64,000 bases of DNA from Promineifilum sp. (GTDB lineage Bacteria > Chloroflexota > Anaerolineae > Promineifilales > Promineifilaceae). Below, in pieces: positions 55,043 to 62,637 of this stretch; position 1 is the first letter of the stretch, and each line of letters opens with the position of its first letter. The position numbers and the translations under genes were made by a program. The notes beneath the pieces are model-generated. The model searched no databases and was not told where the DNA came from. It saw only the letters and a list, made by a program, of their open reading frames with translations. The DNA lies in contig JAGOBF010000006.1 of assembly GCA_017983515.1 (NCBI GenBank), positions 62,001 through 126,000 on the forward strand, in the 5' to 3' direction.

Positions 55043-56378
55043 GCCGGCGGCCGGACGCGACGGCGGCATCGGCAAGCCCGACTGCCCCCACTGCGGCGGG
55101 CTGGGCTACGTCGTGCCCGCGTTGGCGCCGGACACCCCCGGCTTCGGCCGCGCCGTCGTCTGCGTCTGCCGCGCCGCCGACCAGGAAAAGGCGCGCCTCG
55201 ACAGCCTGATGAAGGTGAGCCAGATCGGCGCGCTGGCCGACTGTACCTTCGAGACGTTCCTGCCCGAAGGCCACGGACTGACCCAAGCCCGGCAGCGCAA
55301 CCTGCGCCAGGCCTATGAACGGGCGGCCGACTACGCTCGCGCCCCCCACGGGTGGCTCATCCTGAAGGGCGGCTACGGCTGCGGCAAAACCCATCTGGCG
55401 GCGGCCATCGCTAACCACCGGCTGGCGGCCGGTCGCCCCGTGCTGTTCGTCAACACGCCCGACCTGCTCGACCATCTGCGGGCCACGTTCAACCCCGAAT
55501 CGACGGTCAGCTACGACGAGCGCTTCGACCAGGTGCGCAACAGCCCGCTGCTCATCCTCGATGATCTGGGCACGCAGAGCAACAGCGAGTGGGCGCAGGA
55601 GAAACTGTACCAGATCCTCAACTTCCGCTACAACGCCAAGCTGCCCACGGTCATCACCACCAATCTCGATCTGGAGTCGATCGAGATCCGCATGCGCTCG
55701 CGTATGGTCGACCCCGGCCTGTCGCAGATCATCCACATCGCCGCTCCCGACTTCCGCCGGGCGGGTGTGGGCGACGAGCAATCGGACCTCTCGACGCTGA
55801 ATCTCCACAGCGACAAGACGTTTGAGACGTTCGACGCGCGCGATAACGAGCTGCCGCGCGCGCAGGCCGACAATCTGCACCGGGCACTGCAACTGGCCGT
55901 GGCCTTTGCCGAACATCCGGCGGACTGGCTGGTGTTCAACAGCGTGGCCTACGGCAACGGCAAGACCCATTTGGCGGCGGCCATCGCCAACTACGTCGCC
56001 AACAGCGGCGAGCCTGTACTTTTCGTTGTCGTGCCCGACCTGCTGGATCACCTGCGCGCCTCGTTCAACCCCAGCAGCCAGAGCCGGCTGGACAAGCGCT
56101 TCGACGAGGTGAAATCCGCCTCGCTGCTGGTGCTCGACGATCTGGGCACGGAGAGCGCCACTGCCTGGGCGCGCGAGAAGCTCTATCAGCTCTTCAACCA
56201 TCGCTACAACGCCCGCCTGGCCACCGTCATCACCACCGCCGTGCCCATCGAGCAGCTCGACCCGCGCCTGGCCTCGCGCATGCTCGACGGCATCCGCTGC
56301 ACCTTCTTCGTGCTGGAAGCGCCCAGCTATCGGGGAAAGGCGACACGGCCGCGAAGGAGTGGGGGACGGCGGCCCTAG
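54963..56378 (+). CDS. DnaC-like AAA+ helicase-loader with two tandem AAA+ modules
   Basis: 471 residues. Zinc-binding-like CPHCGGLGYV (Cys41/44) and CVC (67/69) lead to the first AAA+ module: Walker A GGYGCGKT (136-143), Walker B LLILDD (196-201). A second module about 300-455 repeats it: Walker A SVAYGNGKT (327-335), Walker B LLVLDD (388-393). Both share the run PDLLDHLRATFNP or PDLLDHLRASFNP and LYQ-NxRYNA. Loaders are usually single-module proteins of 240-300 residues, so this is a duplicated one. The second Walker A differs, with Val-Ala for Gly-Gly. It should load DnaB onto DNA. A strong terminator follows. Confidence 0.85.
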   Translation: MRSTREILNEAYEGKSRPNMTTSSGAEPAAGRDGGIGKPDCPHCGGLGYVVPALAPDTPGFGRAVVCVCRAADQEKARLDSLMKVSQIGALADCTFETFLPEGHGLTQARQRNLRQAYERAADYARAPHGWLILKGGYGCGKTHLAAAIANHRLAAGRPVLFVNTPDLLDHLRATFNPESTVSYDERFDQVRNSPLLILDDLGTQSNSEWAQEKLYQILNFRYNAKLPTVITTNLDLESIEIRMRSRMVDPGLSQIIHIAAPDFRRAGVGDEQSDLSTLNLHSDKTFETFDARDNELPRAQADNLHRALQLAVAFAEHPADWLVFNSVAYGNGKTHLAAAIANYVANSGEPVLFVVVPDLLDHLRASFNPSSQSRLDKRFDEVKSASLLVLDDLGTESATAWAREKLYQLFNHRYNARLATVITTAVPIEQLDPRLASRMLDGIRCTFFVLEAPSYRGKATRPRRSGGRRP

Positions 56379-56430
56379 CGAACGCCGGCCTCTTTTCGGG
56401 GCATCAGCAAACTGGCCTTTAGAAATGGAA

Positions 56431-56457
56431 GGGCGCACACAGGTGCGCCCTTTTTTT
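56431..56457 (+). terminator. intrinsic terminator of the dnaB-dnaD-dnaC-like unit
   Basis: GGGCGCAC (56431-56438) pairs with GTGCGCCC (56443-56450) and is followed by seven T (56451-56457). Confidence 0.93.
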
Positions 56458-56567
56458 GGGCCAGGCAAACATATCTCGGCCGGTAAACCTCCCTCGATCT
56501 GTCCTTCGCAGGCGGGCACACCCAGGGTAATACGCAAGGCGCGTCCCCACCACTTCATACTAAGTTC

Positions 56568-56597
56568 TTGACAATACTGTGTGATGTATAGTATACT
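56568..56597 (+). promoter_or_regulatory. promoter of the PadR/HAAS pair
   Basis: TTGACA (56568-56573) and TATACT (56592-56597) are separated by 18 bp, an excellent sigma70-type promoter in an AT-rich island. The first operator arm lies inside the spacer, at 56575-56585. Confidence 0.75.
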
Positions 56598-56618
56598 GTT
56601 GCTATGTATCACACAGTA
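56575..56618 (+). promoter_or_regulatory. putative PadR operator (inverted repeat)
   Basis: TACTGTGTGAT (56575-56585) and ATCACACAGTA (56608-56618) are exact 11-bp inverted copies, with one arm in the promoter spacer and the other downstream of the -10. A third partial copy (ACACACAGTAT) lies before the start codon. This is the expected place for autorepression by PadR. Confidence 0.65.
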
Positions 56619-56636
56619 ACATAGGACACACAGTAT

Positions 56637-56984
56637 ATGACCGAGATAGACGACAACATCAGTAAGCTACGTCTGGAGCTGCGGCGCGGGGTCGTCGTAC
56701 TGGCCGTCCTCAGCCGCCTGACCGCCCCACAGTACGGTTACAGCCTCATCCAGGAATTGGCCGAGCGCGGGCTGGACGTCGAGGAAGGCACTCTCTACCC
56801 CCTGCTGCGGCGGCTGGAGAAACAAGGCCTGCTGGAAAGTGAATGGGAAGTCGGCGAAGCGCGACCCCGCAAGTATTACCAAATCAACAAACAAGGACGC
56901 AAGGTGCTCGACACGCTGTCGGCCGACTGGTTTGAGACCGTCGACGTGATGCGCGACCTGCTGACTCAGGGAGAGAAATCATGA
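56637..56984 (+). CDS. PadR family transcriptional regulator
   Basis: 115 residues. ELRRGVVVLAVLSRLTAPQY is the first helix pair; DVEEGTLYPLLRRLEKQGLL is the recognition helix and ARPRKYYQINKQGRKVL the wing, the standard PadR pattern. It is the first gene of a two-gene unit with a HAAS-domain membrane protein; the stop overlaps the next start by four bases (ATGA). Similar in plan to the padR-pspC pair at 33122-33972. Confidence 0.93.
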   Translation: MTEIDDNISKLRLELRRGVVVLAVLSRLTAPQYGYSLIQELAERGLDVEEGTLYPLLRRLEKQGLLESEWEVGEARPRKYYQINKQGRKVLDTLSADWFETVDVMRDLLTQGEKS

Positions 56985-57970
56985 CCGATTTAGTCGAACG
57001 CTACGTATACCAGGTGGGACGTTACCTACCCGAAGGCGAGCGCAAGGAGATTCAAAACGAATTGCGCTCGCTCATCCGCGACCAGTTGGACGACCGCTAC
57101 AAGGCCTCGCCTACCGAGGACGACGTCGTCGGGCTGTTGACCGAGCTGGGCGACCCGCGCCATATGGCCGCTTCCTACGGCGGCGAACAGTACCTTATCG
57201 GCCCGGAACTGTATCCGATCATGGTGCGCGTACTACAGCGGGGCTGGCTGTGGATTCCAGCCCTGGTGGTCGTCGTTCGCGTCCTCGTCACTTTTCTGTT
57301 GGCCGAGCCGACCACACTGATTGGTCTGTTGTTAGAAACGGCGTTCACTGTGGTGCAGGCCCTGGCCGTCTTCAGCGGCATCGTCGTGCTCATCTTTGCC
57401 ATCCTGCAACATTCCGGCGAGAAGCTGGAAGAAATCGACGGGCCGTTCGACCCGCGCCATTTGCCGCGCGTCGAGGACCCGGCCGGGATCGACCGCGGCG
57501 AAGTGGCCCTGGGCATCGCCTTCAACATCTTTATGGCCCTCGTCCTGACCTACTTCCTGCGCGTGGGCGGGCTGACGCTGCGCTTCAACCTGACCGAGTC
57601 GATCGACGTGCTGCCGGTGCCGGCGCTATGGCTGGTGACCGGCATCCTGTCTCTCATCGGCCTGATCCTGATCAACGGCGTGGTGCTGCGGCGCGGCCGC
57701 TGGAGCGCCGGCCTGGCGCTGGCCGATCTGGCCCTGAACATGGTCGGCGTGGTCGGCGGGTACTTCGTATTCATCCTGCCGCTCGTCGATTTGCTGTTCG
57801 AGAAGGTGCCCAGTCTGATGAATATACCGTTGGCCGACCGCTGGCCGCTGGCCCTGGCCGTCCTCCTGGGCCTAATCACGGCCATCGAGGGCCTCAGCCG
57901 GCTACTCAAGATACTGTACGGCAACCGCAACGACAATCGGGCCTACCCGTCGGCCCAGCCGGAAGGCTAG
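56981..57970 (+). CDS. HAAS-domain membrane protein
   Basis: 329 residues. The N-terminal HAAS domain (about 1-75) has YLPEGERKEIQNELRSLIRD and DVVGLLTELGDPRHMAASYG, the helical signature found with PadR partners. About six membrane helices follow (PALVVVVRVLVTFLLAE, VQALAVFSGIVVLIFAIL, LGIAFNIFMALVLTYFLRV and others). HAAS proteins are coupled to PadR regulators in many bacteria and are thought to sense or signal at the membrane. Confidence 0.85.
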   Translation: MTDLVERYVYQVGRYLPEGERKEIQNELRSLIRDQLDDRYKASPTEDDVVGLLTELGDPRHMAASYGGEQYLIGPELYPIMVRVLQRGWLWIPALVVVVRVLVTFLLAEPTTLIGLLLETAFTVVQALAVFSGIVVLIFAILQHSGEKLEEIDGPFDPRHLPRVEDPAGIDRGEVALGIAFNIFMALVLTYFLRVGGLTLRFNLTESIDVLPVPALWLVTGILSLIGLILINGVVLRRGRWSAGLALADLALNMVGVVGGYFVFILPLVDLLFEKVPSLMNIPLADRWPLALAVLLGLITAIEGLSRLLKILYGNRNDNRAYPSAQPEG

Positions 57971-57976
57971 GATACC

Positions 57977-58771
57977 ATGAGCGCTGGCCCCCTCCCTCCA
58001 CCCATTCTCCTCACCATCGCCGGCTCCGACTCCGGCGGCGCGGCCGGCCTCCAGGCCGACCTGAAGACCTGGGCCGCCCTTGGCGCTTACGGCATGAGCG
58101 CCATCACCGCCGTCACAGCCCAGAATAGCGAGCGCGTGGTCGCCGTCCACTACCTGCCGCCGGACTTCGTGGCCGCGCAGATCGACGCTGTGCTGTCCGA
58201 CTACGGCGCGGTGGCCATCAAGACCGGCTTTCTGGGCCGCGTCGACATCATCGCCGCCGTGGCCGGCCGGCTGGCCTATTGGCGCCAGCAGTTGTCGCCG
58301 CGGCCGTTTATCCTCATCGACCCCGTGTTGGTCAACCACCGCGGCGAAAGTATGTTCGCGCCGGCCGTGGCCGCCGCCTATCGCGACTTGCTCTGCCCGT
58401 TGGCCGATCTGATGACGCCCAACACGGCCGAGGCAGTGTTGCTGGATAGGGCCGGCGGCGGGGAGAACGTCTTGGTAACGGGCCTGGCAGGTAAACGCGT
58501 GGCACGCGAAGATGAGATCGTCGACGTGTATGGAGCCGGCGATCGGCGGGTTGAACTGCCCCAGCCGCGCCTGGACACGATCAACACCCACGGCAGCGGC
58601 GACACGCTCTCGGCCGCTATCTGCGCCTATCGCGCCCAGGGCCACGACTGCCTGGAAGCCATACGCCGGGCGCAGACCTTCACCCATGCGGCCATCCGGC
58701 GCGGCGCTGCCTGGCGGCTGGGCGCGGGCCACGGGCCGCTGGGATATGGCGGCGCTCTCCCTGACGAGTAA
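57977..58771 (+). CDS. thiD: hydroxymethylpyrimidine/phosphomethylpyrimidine kinase
   Basis: 264 residues, a ribokinase-fold enzyme of thiamine synthesis that phosphorylates HMP and HMP-P. ILLTIAGSDSGGAAGLQADL is the family N-terminus, GAYGMSAITAVTAQN the next motif, and INTHGSGDTLSAAI the ATP/anion-hole motif with catalytic Asp. It begins 6 bp after the HAAS gene and could be co-transcribed by chance; no other thiamine genes are near. Confidence 0.93.
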   Translation: MSAGPLPPPILLTIAGSDSGGAAGLQADLKTWAALGAYGMSAITAVTAQNSERVVAVHYLPPDFVAAQIDAVLSDYGAVAIKTGFLGRVDIIAAVAGRLAYWRQQLSPRPFILIDPVLVNHRGESMFAPAVAAAYRDLLCPLADLMTPNTAEAVLLDRAGGGENVLVTGLAGKRVAREDEIVDVYGAGDRRVELPQPRLDTINTHGSGDTLSAAICAYRAQGHDCLEAIRRAQTFTHAAIRRGAAWRLGAGHGPLGYGGALPDE

Positions 58772-58778
58772 ACCGCCC

Positions 58779-58818
58779 GCTGATCGCTGCCTGCTGATCA
58801 CTGCCTGCTGATCACTGC
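58779..58818. repeat. 14-bp tandem repeat GCTGATCACTGCCT
   Basis: Three consecutive units: GCTGATCGCTGCCT, GCTGATCACTGCCT, GCTGATCACTGC. They lie just after thiD. The unit is close to the CAGT-type intergenic repeats (rev-comp AGGCAGTGATCAGC). Confidence 0.8.
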
Positions 58819-58887
58819 TTTCCCTTGCCCTTCGCCCCATCCTCTGCTATGCTCACTACATTCAAAACATATTGAACGTAGGGATGT

Positions 58888-59424
58888 ATGCACGAAACAT
58901 TGACCGCGGTTAACGACAGCACCGTAGCCGGCCTCGGCCGTCTGGCCCGTTTTTTCGGCTTCAGCGACGTCATGGGCCGTCTCTACGGCACTCTACTGCT
59001 CAGCCCCGCGCCCCTTTCGCTCGATCAATTGGGCGACACGCTGGAGATCAGCAAAGGCTCAGTCAGCATGAACATGCGCGATCTGGAGCGCTGGGGCATG
59101 GCCAAGGAAGTCTGGGTGCGCGGCGAGCGCCGCAAGTTCTACAAGGCCGAATCCGACATGTGGCAGGTCATCCGCAACGTGCTGGGCAGCCGCGAACAGC
59201 GCGAGGTGCAGTTGGCGCTGGGCGTGCTGGGCGAGAGCATCGAGAAGCTCCAGGCCGCCGAACGCGACCTCTCGGCCGATGAGCAGCAATTGGCTCGCTA
59301 CTACCTCGACCGCATCGGCGACCTGCAAGCGTTCTTCCAGTTCGCCCAGTTGGCCCTCCACGCCGTCCTCGGCGGCGACAAGGGGCTGGATTTCGACGCG
59401 ATCACGAAGATCGAGATCGAATAA
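58888..59424 (+). CDS. GbsR/MarR-type transcriptional regulator
   Basis: 178 residues. VMGRLYGTLLLSPAPLSLDQ and LEISKGSVSMNMRDLERWGM are the GbsR-type winged-helix signature (helix-turn-helix around residue 45-65), with RGERRKFYKAESDMWQVIRN as wing and the following helix. The rest is a coiled-coil-like helix pair for dimerisation. GbsR regulators often control osmoprotectant genes, but none lies nearby. An AT-rich upstream stretch (ATTCAAAACATATTGAACGT) contains an inverted TTCAA/TTGAA pair that may be its operator. Confidence 0.85.
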   Translation: MHETLTAVNDSTVAGLGRLARFFGFSDVMGRLYGTLLLSPAPLSLDQLGDTLEISKGSVSMNMRDLERWGMAKEVWVRGERRKFYKAESDMWQVIRNVLGSREQREVQLALGVLGESIEKLQAAERDLSADEQQLARYYLDRIGDLQAFFQFAQLALHAVLGGDKGLDFDAITKIEIE

Positions 59425-59481
59425 GGCCTGAACGTAATCCTCATTGACCTCTGCAATGCGGTCGCTCATCATCGCTTCTGA

Positions 59482-60516
59482 TCAGAACAGGGTCGGGTTG
59501 GCCGCCACCCATTCGTAGAGCCGGCCGATGCCTTCGCGGGGCGAGACGCGCGGCCGCCAGCCCAACCGCTCGGCCGCCCGCTGAATGTCGGCCACGAACA
59601 CACGCTGGTCGCCCGGCCGCCACGGGCCATAGGTCACCGCCACCGGCCGGCCGGCCAACTCTGCCAGCAGCGGCCCAAACTCGGTCCAGACCGCCAGTGT
59701 GTTGTCCGGCCCGCCGCCCAGGTTAAACACCTCGCCCCTGAACTCGTCGATCCGGTCGATGCCCAGCTGATAGGCGGCCACCAGATCATCAACGTGGAGC
59801 ACGTCACGCACCTGCAGCCCGTCGCCGTAGATGGCGATCGGCCGCCCCAGCACCGTGGCGATGACGAAGTGGGCCACCCAGCCCTGATCCTCGACGCCGA
59901 ACTGCCGTTGCCCGTAGATACACGACTGCCGCCAGACCAGCGTCCGCAGCCCGTAGATGCGGGCGTAATCGCGCACGTACTGGTCGCCCGCGCCCTTCGA
60001 GCAGCCGTAAGGCGAGTGGAAGTCCAGGGGGAAGGTCTCGGGGATGCCGTGGGGATAGTCGGCGTAGGCGTAGCGTTGCCCCGTTTGCACGATGCCCACG
60101 TCCTCCATGCCGCCATAGACCTTGTTGGTGGAGGCATAGAGCAGGGCCGCGCCGGGCGCGTGGAGGCGCACGGCCTCCAACACATTGAACGTGCCCAGGG
60201 CGTTGATCTCGAAATCCTCGCGCGGATCAACCACCGACGCCGTGACCGCCACCTGCCCGGCCAGATGGAGCACGACCGCCGGCGCGGCCTGGGCCACGGC
60301 CGCTGCCAGTGCCTCATAGTCGCGCACATCGGCCTCGATGACGCGCAGCCGCTCGCCGCCGTGGCGTTCGTGCAGCCAGGCCAGATTGGCCCGCCCGCCC
60401 TTGCGCGTCAGGTTGTCATAGATCGTGACAGCCTGCCCGCGCTGCAAGAAATGGTCGGCGCTGTTGCAGCCGATGAACCCGGCCCCGCCGGTGATGAAAA
60501 CGTGTTGGTTATTCAT
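59482..60516 (-). CDS. NAD-dependent nucleotide-sugar epimerase/dehydratase (CDP-paratose 2-epimerase-like)
   Basis: 344 residues from ATG 60516 (MNNQHVFITGGAGFIGCNSA). Extended SDR with Rossmann motif TGGAGFIG, DNLTRKGG in the second strand, HLAGQVAVTASVVDP, and the catalytic Tyr-Lys in YGCSKGAGDQY. DNLTRKG and the Asn in GGPDN resemble CDP-tyvelose/paratose 2-epimerases. It would make an activated sugar for surface glycans. No other sugar genes are adjacent, so the substrate is uncertain. Confidence 0.83.
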   Translation of the reverse strand: MNNQHVFITGGAGFIGCNSADHFLQRGQAVTIYDNLTRKGGRANLAWLHERHGGERLRVIEADVRDYEALAAAVAQAAPAVVLHLAGQVAVTASVVDPREDFEINALGTFNVLEAVRLHAPGAALLYASTNKVYGGMEDVGIVQTGQRYAYADYPHGIPETFPLDFHSPYGCSKGAGDQYVRDYARIYGLRTLVWRQSCIYGQRQFGVEDQGWVAHFVIATVLGRPIAIYGDGLQVRDVLHVDDLVAAYQLGIDRIDEFRGEVFNLGGGPDNTLAVWTEFGPLLAELAGRPVAVTYGPWRPGDQRVFVADIQRAAERLGWRPRVSPREGIGRLYEWVAANPTLF

Positions 60517-60636
60517 AATTGAAGAAAGGGGGATGGCTATAAATTTGACCGGGGACACAGATGATCACCAAAGAAATAGATCCGTATCGTCCGTCCTAAT
60601 CCGTAGCCAACGCTTAATCTGCCGCTTTATACAACC

Positions 60637-61167
60637 TCAACTGGCAAAATCCGCAGCGACGCGCGCCGCCAGCCAGGCGCAGTAATCCGGTTGCTCGGCG
60701 AAATCGACGGTCATCAGCAGCGCGTCTTCGCCCGTGTCGTGATAGTAGCGCCGCCGCCGGCCGACCTCCTGGAAGCGATACTTGCGATAGAGCCCCTGGG
60801 CCGGCGTGTTGCTCGGCCGCACCTCCAGCGTCACCAGCAGCGGCTCCAGCCGGCACGCCTCCAGCAGCAGGTTGAGCAAGAGCCATTCCCCGCGCCCCCG
60901 CCCGCGCTCGTCGGGATGCACGGCGATCGTGCTGACGTGGACCTCGTCGGCGATGAGCCAGAAGCCGGTGTGACCGACGAGCGTTTCCCCGGCCGCGTCG
61001 CGCCGCACCAGCACCTGATAGTGGGCCAGGCGATTGTCGGTCAACTCGTTGTGGTACAGTTGGGCGGTGGAAGGCGAGGGAAACGACAGCCGGTCGATCT
61101 CCAGCACGGCCGGGATGTCGTCGAGGGTCATCGGCCGCAGCGAATAAGGTGCGGGCGTCGCCAGCAT
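60637..61167 (-). CDS. rimI: GNAT N-acetyltransferase, RimI-like
   Basis: 176 residues. SLRPMTLDDIPAVLEIDRLS and the acetyl-CoA loop VHPDERGRGRGEWLLLNLLL are the GNAT signature; EVRPSNTPAQGLYRKYRFQE is typical of RimI, which acetylates ribosomal protein S18. It is the last gene of a tsaE-tsaB-rimI unit (4 bp after tsaB), the usual arrangement in bacteria. Confidence 0.88.
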   Translation of the reverse strand: MLATPAPYSLRPMTLDDIPAVLEIDRLSFPSPSTAQLYHNELTDNRLAHYQVLVRRDAAGETLVGHTGFWLIADEVHVSTIAVHPDERGRGRGEWLLLNLLLEACRLEPLLVTLEVRPSNTPAQGLYRKYRFQEVGRRRRYYHDTGEDALLMTVDFAEQPDYCAWLAARVAADFAS

Positions 61168-61171
61168 GGCC

Positions 61172-61831
61172 CTAACCCGGCTCGCGCAGATAGAGCGGGG
61201 CCAGGGCGTCGGCCTCGGTCACCTGCTGCTTCTTCCAGCGCCCCCAGCCGATCTCGGCCAGCACGGCCGCGCGCCGCACAGACGCGGCCGGGCCGACGAT
61301 GTGGGCCGAGCGATTGACGCGACGGATGAGCTTGGCCGCCGTGGCGCCGATCTCCCCGGCAAAGGCCACCGGGACCTGCAAGCGACTGAGCAGGTCTTCC
61401 CACTGGGTCAGCATGGGATCACCGACCGGCTCCCAGCCCTGCTTGCCGTTCCAGCTATACTGCCCGGCCCACAGGCGCGACCGGCCCGCCTGGGCCAGCG
61501 CCACCAGATCGGTCTCCAGGCGCGGGACGGCGGCGGCCACGATGTCGAGCGTCGGCACGCCGATGAGCGGCAGCTTCTGGCCCAGGGCAATGCCCTTGGC
61601 CAGGGCCAGCCCCACGCGCAGGCCGGTGTAGGAGCCGGGGCCAATGGCGACGGCGATGGCGTTCAGCTCGCTGGGCGACAGGCCGGCGCGCGCCCACAGT
61701 TGGGCCACTGCCGGAGCCAGCTCGATCGTTTGCGTGCGCCGGCTGCGCCAGCCGAACTCGGCCGTCACCGTGCTGCCGTCGTGGAGGGCCAGCCCCACCC
61801 AATCCGTTGCTGTGTCTATCGCCAGTATCAT
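61172..61831 (-). CDS. tsaB: tRNA threonylcarbamoyladenosine biosynthesis protein TsaB
   Basis: 219 residues. MILAIDTATDWVGLALHDG is the ASKHA-fold start, IAVAIGPGSYTGLRVGLALA the conserved Gly-rich segment, and the C-terminus ends LAPLYLREPG. TsaB is the scaffold for TsaD and TsaE that makes t6A in tRNAs reading ANN codons. It lies between tsaE (5 bp gap) and rimI (4 bp gap). Confidence 0.93.
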   Translation of the reverse strand: MILAIDTATDWVGLALHDGSTVTAEFGWRSRRTQTIELAPAVAQLWARAGLSPSELNAIAVAIGPGSYTGLRVGLALAKGIALGQKLPLIGVPTLDIVAAAVPRLETDLVALAQAGRSRLWAGQYSWNGKQGWEPVGDPMLTQWEDLLSRLQVPVAFAGEIGATAAKLIRRVNRSAHIVGPAASVRRAAVLAEIGWGRWKKQQVTEADALAPLYLREPG

Positions 61832-61836
61832 GTGTC

Positions 61837-62337
61837 TCAGACGCCAAAGGCGTTCTTGCGAAAATCCGTCAGTAATAAAGTGGAGCGCGGCCCCATCGCG
61901 TTGAGGCGCATCCGCCGCCGGGTGGGACTATCGTAGGTCAGGGTGATCCACAGGCGGTCGGCCGGCAACAGGTCGACGATGTGCTCCGGCCACTCGATCA
62001 GCGCCGGTGCGTCGCTGTCGAGGATGTCCTCCAGCCCGACGGTGGCGATGTCGGCCGTGCGCTCCAACCGGTAACAGTCAATGTGATAGAGAATGCAGCC
62101 GTCGCTTGGCCGCGGGTATTCGTTGATGAGGACGAACGTCGGACTGGTGACGCGCACCGGCGATCCCCAGCCGCGGCCGACGCCCCGCGCCAGCGCCGTC
62201 TTGCCCGCCCCTAACTCGCCGGACAGGCAAACCACGTCGCGCGGCTCCAGCAGCTCGCCCAGGCGAATGCCCAGGCGCTCGGTTTGGGGCACGCTTGTGC
62301 TCACAAAGTCCAGCGTTCGGTCGTCGAGAATGGCCAT
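61837..62337 (-). CDS. tsaE: tRNA threonylcarbamoyladenosine biosynthesis ATPase TsaE
   Basis: 166 residues. Walker A SGELGAGKTALARGVGRGWG, then VRVTSPTFVLINEYP and YHIDCYRLE, are the TsaE signature; LIEWPEHI follows as usual. It is the ATPase of the t6A complex and the first gene of the tsaE-tsaB-rimI unit. ATG at 62337. Confidence 0.94.
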   Translation of the reverse strand: MAILDDRTLDFVSTSVPQTERLGIRLGELLEPRDVVCLSGELGAGKTALARGVGRGWGSPVRVTSPTFVLINEYPRPSDGCILYHIDCYRLERTADIATVGLEDILDSDAPALIEWPEHIVDLLPADRLWITLTYDSPTRRRMRLNAMGPRSTLLLTDFRKNAFGV

Positions 62338-62508
62338 GCGCCGATTATTATACTTTCATGACCTGATACGCGCACCTGTAGATACGGTATCACCAGGACT
62401 TTTCAGTGATCGGCCGATCTCTGTGACGTTGGTTTCCTGACCGGCCCCGCGACCCACCACGCGGCCCGGTAAGGATCCGGCGCTACCTTGCTAATCGACT
62501 CACTACTG

Positions 62509-62534
62509 AAAAGCCCTGACCGTATGATCAGGGC
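62509..62534 (-). terminator. second intrinsic terminator after the multiheme gene
   Basis: On the minus strand GCCCTGA and TCAGGGC are exact inverted copies with an 8-nt loop, followed by TTTTC. Confidence 0.65.
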
Positions 62535-62545
62535 AATCGTCTGCC

Positions 62546-62593
62546 AAAAAAAACGAAAAGGGCCGGGCCTCACGCGAAGCCCGACCCTTTCCA
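62546..62593 (-). terminator. intrinsic terminator of the multiheme cytochrome gene
   Basis: On the minus strand AAAGGGTCGGGC pairs with GCCCGGCCCTTT (one G-U type mismatch), followed by CG and eight T. It lies 45 bp after the stop codon of the cytochrome gene. Confidence 0.9.
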
Positions 62594-62637
62594 GTCGCCA
62601 AGGATGCGGGCGAGCCACAGCTCAGCCCGACCCAACA

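Larger units (their letters stand above)
62338..62637. other. intergenic region with tandem terminators and a long-range inverted repeat
   Basis: 300 bp without a gene. On the minus strand the multiheme gene's two terminators come first (62593-62546 and 62534-62509), then a 9-bp inverted pair (CTTTTCAGT 62399-62407, ACTGAAAAG 62505-62513) and the perfect palindrome GATCGGCCGATC (62408-62419), leading into tsaE. Confidence 0.5.

Noticed and set aside
54894-56612. 572-residue open frame antisense to the DnaC-like gene
   Set aside because: The plus strand has clear AAA+ motifs and upstream coupling; long antisense frames are common in high-GC DNA and this one has no recognisable motif.
62403-62618. 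71-residue minus-strand open frame between the cytochrome gene and tsaE
   Set aside because: It runs across two intrinsic terminators, has no ribosome-binding site and no resemblance to known proteins.
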